Shown here: one piece after another, positions 60,673-64,000 of the stretch
Position numbering within the stretch: the first letter of the stretch is position 1
Layout of the letters: the number at the start of each line of letters is the position of its first letter
Assembly (NCBI GenBank): GCA_021613335.1
Contig: JAJTWR010000228.1
Span: 733,501-797,500 of the forward strand
DNA: 64,000 nt
Reading direction: 5' to 3'
Source of the DNA: Whitmania pigra
Taxonomy: Eukaryota > Annelida > Clitellata > Hirudinida > Haemopidae
Translations under genes and position numbers: made by a program
The notes under the pieces: generated by a model
The model's database searches: none
What the model saw: the letters and a program-made list of their open reading frames with translations, nothing else
Told to the model about the DNA's origin: nothing

Positions 60673-61724
60673 ATAGGTCACAACAAAAACAAATAAAACT
60701 AACCAATACTTACACATCCTAATAATTTTACTTTCTATTCTCGTAGTGACACTAATATTTTGCACATTCATTTGAAATTAATAATTTTTAATAACTGATT
60801 AATAATTATATTTCTAAATTAAATAATTTATTTGAAATTAAATAATATCTTATATGCATCTGAATCTAATTTCACCATCAAATAGAAAGATTGGCACAAG
60901 ATCACACGAGCACAAAATATGAACGGTTTAATTTAAAACACAACTCCATATGAGTCATGCTGTTAAGGAGGAACCGTTAATCATTTGAATATGCTAATGA
61001 GCTACCGGCCAGCCGCTTTCCCACGGCCAGTCGATTAACATAATTTATGCACAGCTTCCTAAAAGTTCAATTGTTTTCATCGATTTCTAAAACACTTTAT
61101 TATTTTAGCCGTAGTATTTTTTTAATTCACCCACTACCATCCAACCATCCATTTATACATAATTATTTATTCATTTGTTCATTCATAAATTTATTCCTCC
61201 ATCAGTCCATCTATTTTTAGAAACAGTTCCAGCTCCAGAAGATGGTATAGATGCCATAAACATAAACAAAGCAATGAAACATACTTTGAATCACGGACGG
61301 ATTCCGTCACGTACGTGGAGCAAACACGCATGCACATCATTACAAAGGCACATAGTGCACATTGGCCCAGTAACACCAATAGGAGAACGGGAAAGAAGCT
61401 AAAACAGAACAGCCACCGACATCATCATCAGGACCAGTCTGATCATCTTCATCACCATCCCCTTCATCAACTCCGTCATCATCGTCGTCATCATCTTCAT
61501 CATCTAGCAGATACTTGGAGAACTTTGGCTCAAAAGGATGCTTCTTAACCGGATGGTAATAACGACAAGGTGATGATGAAAACGAAGATGATGATGATGA
61601 TGATGATGATAACTGCTCAAAGAACGATGATGGCGATGGCCGAAGAATTCAATCCAGTTTAATGGTTTTAACCCAGTTCATTAAAAAACACATTAGTCAC
61701 CACTTTCGCTTCATCATTACTATT

Positions 61725-61733
<9 letters not shown>

Positions 61734-61777
<44 letters not shown>

Positions 61778-61779
61778 TT
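61734..61779. repeat. ATC microsatellite
   Basis: About 14 ATC units after a short ACC run. Confidence 0.93.
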
Positions 61780-61921
61780 CCACCAATACCACCATCATAT
61801 CAACCATCACCGTCATGATCTCTGATGAATAGTAATCTTTAACACCATCACAGCAATCACTTTTTTCATGTTCTTAGGTGGTTATTTTCATATTATATAC
61901 CAACAAGAAAATACTTAAAAG

Positions 61922-61924
<3 letters not shown>

Positions 61925-62019
<95 letters not shown>
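61925..62019. repeat. CAA/AAT microsatellite
   Basis: About 14 CAA units followed by about 18 AAT units. Confidence 0.95.
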
Positions 62020-63495
62020 CGGGTCGTGACCTAATAACCATTGCAATGAATTCATCTGTGTGGATTTGATTCAAAAGAGGCCATTAGTCAAACCAGATTT
62101 CTGTTTTAACTTTTGATGTTTCCTTAATTCCTATGACCTACATACTCATCAGCGTCGTCATCATCGCCATCACTATCACCACCAGCATCATCATAATCAT
62201 AGTCGTCATCATCATCATCATCATAATCGTGATTTATAAACTCGGTACTGCTCCAAGTAGGACAATTTGAGTCACAGATTTAATGCGCAGCAATATTAAA
62301 ATGATTATGTTATAAAAATTTGTTTTAATGTTATTAATATTGATATTTATAACAACGTATGTTTAAAAAATAACATCGACATTAAAATGAATATGTTACA
62401 AAATTAGATTTAAAAATAATGGTCATAATACTAATGCAATTTATAACAACAATAGTGATTACTATTATCATAAATTATTATCATTAATATCATAAATTAC
62501 GGACGTACGTTCGATATAAGAGCGATATTGGGGGACCTGTTTTACAACCAAAGAACATGAAAAAGAAAATTGACTGCGCGTCTCGAACGATAAAAAGGCA
62601 CTTCAGAGGAGTTCTAGAATTTACGATCCACTCATAACTCTCAATTTTCAATCTTAGTTCTTTGTATTTTACATCCATGTTTTTACGAAAACAAAGAGAG
62701 CATAATGCACGAAAGACGAACATAAAACTAAGATGAGCAAGCACGGATATTTACGACGACCATAGAATCGCGAACAATGGCGATATAGTAGCAAAGATCA
62801 ATAAAACATAGATAGTAAAACTCCAGTCGTCATAAAAAGTCCACAAAACAAAGGACAGAATGTGCCTCTCAAAAGTATCCAACATCGACATTTTTTACTC
62901 GAAAGAATAAATAGTATTCAATGCTACAAAAACCTCTCTAACCAAGATAAAATAGGAGATGGGAGATCAATTGCGACAATGAGGGAGCATAGAATTCGTC
63001 AAACAAAGAACAAATAACGAGAATAATAATAATAATAAAACTACGCACGCTGATCAATATAAAGTCGCTCATTGTATATTCGTTGCTCGCTAAAATATTT
63101 ATGGAACCAGAAAACTTCTAAATTATGTTTGAAAATTTGAAAAATTATTTCATTCATAATCTGCGACACATCCATAATTGAAACCTGGAAAAATGAAGAG
63201 ATTTCTGGAAATTCCACAAAAAGTGAAAGTGGGCCATATTGACGTGATTCGTTTGTTTAGTTAATTAGTTCGTTAATTGAAGCAGAATGTCTGAGAATAA
63301 AAACCATTCACTCACCTATACGAGCAGCGGAGACCAGTGGCTTTATCGTGCCTTTCTAAGGTAAAATTTGCCAGCGAACGTCATTAATTAAGTTAATTAT
63401 TGTATTAATTAATTATTTATTTTTCTCAAAATAAAGACTCCCTCATCGCATAGCTTTAAGACCACGAAATTGTTGAAATGCTTCCCGTTGAAGCT

Positions 63496-63709
63496 TTTAT
63501 ATCCAGCGAGGAAGTTGTTCGGACGTGTGAGAGTTCAAATAATCGTCAGTGCACGTGTTTCGTGTGCGTGAGTTTAGAGGTTCTCTGCGTGAGTGTGTTA
63601 AGCGACAGGGGTCGGTAAAACGGATTTGGGATCGAACAAAGAAATTTTAATTGCGAGCATCAATACGTTTCATTCTGCTACACGTGATCACGACAAAAAG
63701 TTGCAAAGA
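63496..63709 (+). promoter_or_regulatory. Possible promoter and 5' UTR of the right-edge gene
   Basis: TTTTATATCC at about 63497-63506 resembles a TATA element. The next 200 bases are less AT-rich and have GTGCGTGAG-type motifs, as a leader might. Weak motif evidence only. Confidence 0.25.
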
Positions 63710-64000
63710 ATGAATCTGACTTCTGAGGAAAAAAGACAAGGGGAAAACACGCCGCTATCGTCATCGTCATCATCATCGTCATCATCGAAGTCATCATCGT
63801 CATCGTCATCATCGTCATCATCGAAGTCATCATCGTCATCGTCATCCTCGTCATCGACGTCGTCGTCAGCATCATCATCATCAGGTGCTACATCAGATAA
63901 TGAACAATCATTAAGCAATACAGGTGGAAATACAGGATATTTACCGCAGGTCACTTTCATATTTTTTGTGCACATTATCATCATAAAACACATAATTTTA
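63710..64000 (+). CDS. First coding exon of an unidentified serine-rich protein (runs off the window)
   Basis: An ATG at 63710 (context CAAAGAATGA) opens a frame with no stop to the window end, 97 codons. It begins MNLTSEEKRQGENTPL, continues as a long serine tract with single Lys, Thr and Ala interruptions (about residues 17-64), then ordinary sequence, SGATSDNEQSLSNTGGN and TGYLPQ. A CAG/GTCACT donor-like site lies at 63949-63950, after which the frame becomes hydrophobic and intron-like. The TCA/TCG mix in the serine tract and the non-repetitive flanks inside the frame favour a real exon over a microsatellite artefact. I do not recognise the family. The minus-strand poly-Asp frame over the same bases is a shadow. 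Confidence 0.5.
   Translation, partial: MNLTSEEKRQGENTPLSSSSSSSSSSKSSSSSSSSSSSKSSSSSSSSSSTSSSASSSSGATSDNEQSLSNTGGNTGYLPQVTFIFFVHIIIIKHIIL

Larger units (their letters stand above)
60673..63477. other. Non-coding region before the right-edge gene
   Basis: It contains ATC and CAA/AAT microsatellites (listed) and short ATG runs. The stretch 60960-61050 holds several homeodomain-type TAAT and ATTA cores and may be regulatory. I see no supported exon. Confidence 0.4.

Noticed and set aside
60429..60771. Five frames of repeated HTYI or MYVC, and a CRISPR-like regular repeat
   Set aside because: CATA tetranucleotide array without spacers; not CRISPR and not coding.
63678..63993. Minus-strand poly-Asp and Met/Thr frames
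   Set aside because: Antisense shadows of the serine-rich plus-strand exon.

Overview
The window is eukaryotic, animal DNA: AT-rich, with spliced genes carrying GT-AG introns, long trinucleotide microsatellites and non-LTR retrotransposon copies. A hunchback zinc-finger gene with its diagnostic finger layout, next to SoxC, an ELF/E74-type ETS gene and a CELF gene, points to a protostome, most likely a spiralian. I cannot name the species. All exon boundaries below were worked out by hand from splice signals, reading-frame phase and recalled family features; nothing was aligned by program.

Layout. 1-3.1 kb (+): ELF/E74-type ETS factor, three exons, behind a TATA box. 3.1-10.3 kb: non-coding, full of microsatellites. 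10.3-15.1 kb (+): two promoter-like clusters, two upstream ORFs and SoxC, whose HMG box is split by an intron. 15.75-19.72 kb (+): a nearly complete LINE, with intact ORF1 and an ORF2 broken by one internal deletion. 21.3-22.6 kb (+): CMC1, a twin-CX9C factor for cytochrome c oxidase biogenesis. 24.3-33.7 kb (-): CELF3-6-type RNA-binding protein, RRM2 and RRM3 recovered, RRM1 not found; one intron holds a hAT transposase remnant followed by a LINE 3' end. 35.7-45.4 kb (+): a complete 21-exon KIAA0319/KIAA0319L homologue (MANSC, five PKD domains, Cys-rich module, TM, tail), with a MITE-like element and a LINE remnant in its introns. 48.1-55.9 kb (-): hunchback, three secure exons and one likely 5' exon. 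56-63.5 kb: mostly microsatellites, minisatellites and one dense CCAAT/E-box/CRE cluster. 63.7 kb to the end (+): the first coding exon of an unidentified gene starting with a polyserine tract, open to the window edge.

The genes do not form an operon or a single pathway. Four encode developmental or RNA regulators (ETS, SoxC, CELF, Hunchback), one a mitochondrial assembly factor and one a membrane glycoprotein. ETS and Hunchback both carry a PLDLS motif, the known docking motif for the CtBP co-repressor.

I did not find a convincing new biological system. The most checkable oddities are the one-residue insertion at the SoxC HMG-box intron, the missing CELF RRM1, a likely GC-AG intron in KIAA0319, a 173-bp MITE-like element with inverted ends and a near-perfect target duplication, a 28-bp satellite open in all three minus-strand frames, and the right-edge polyserine exon.
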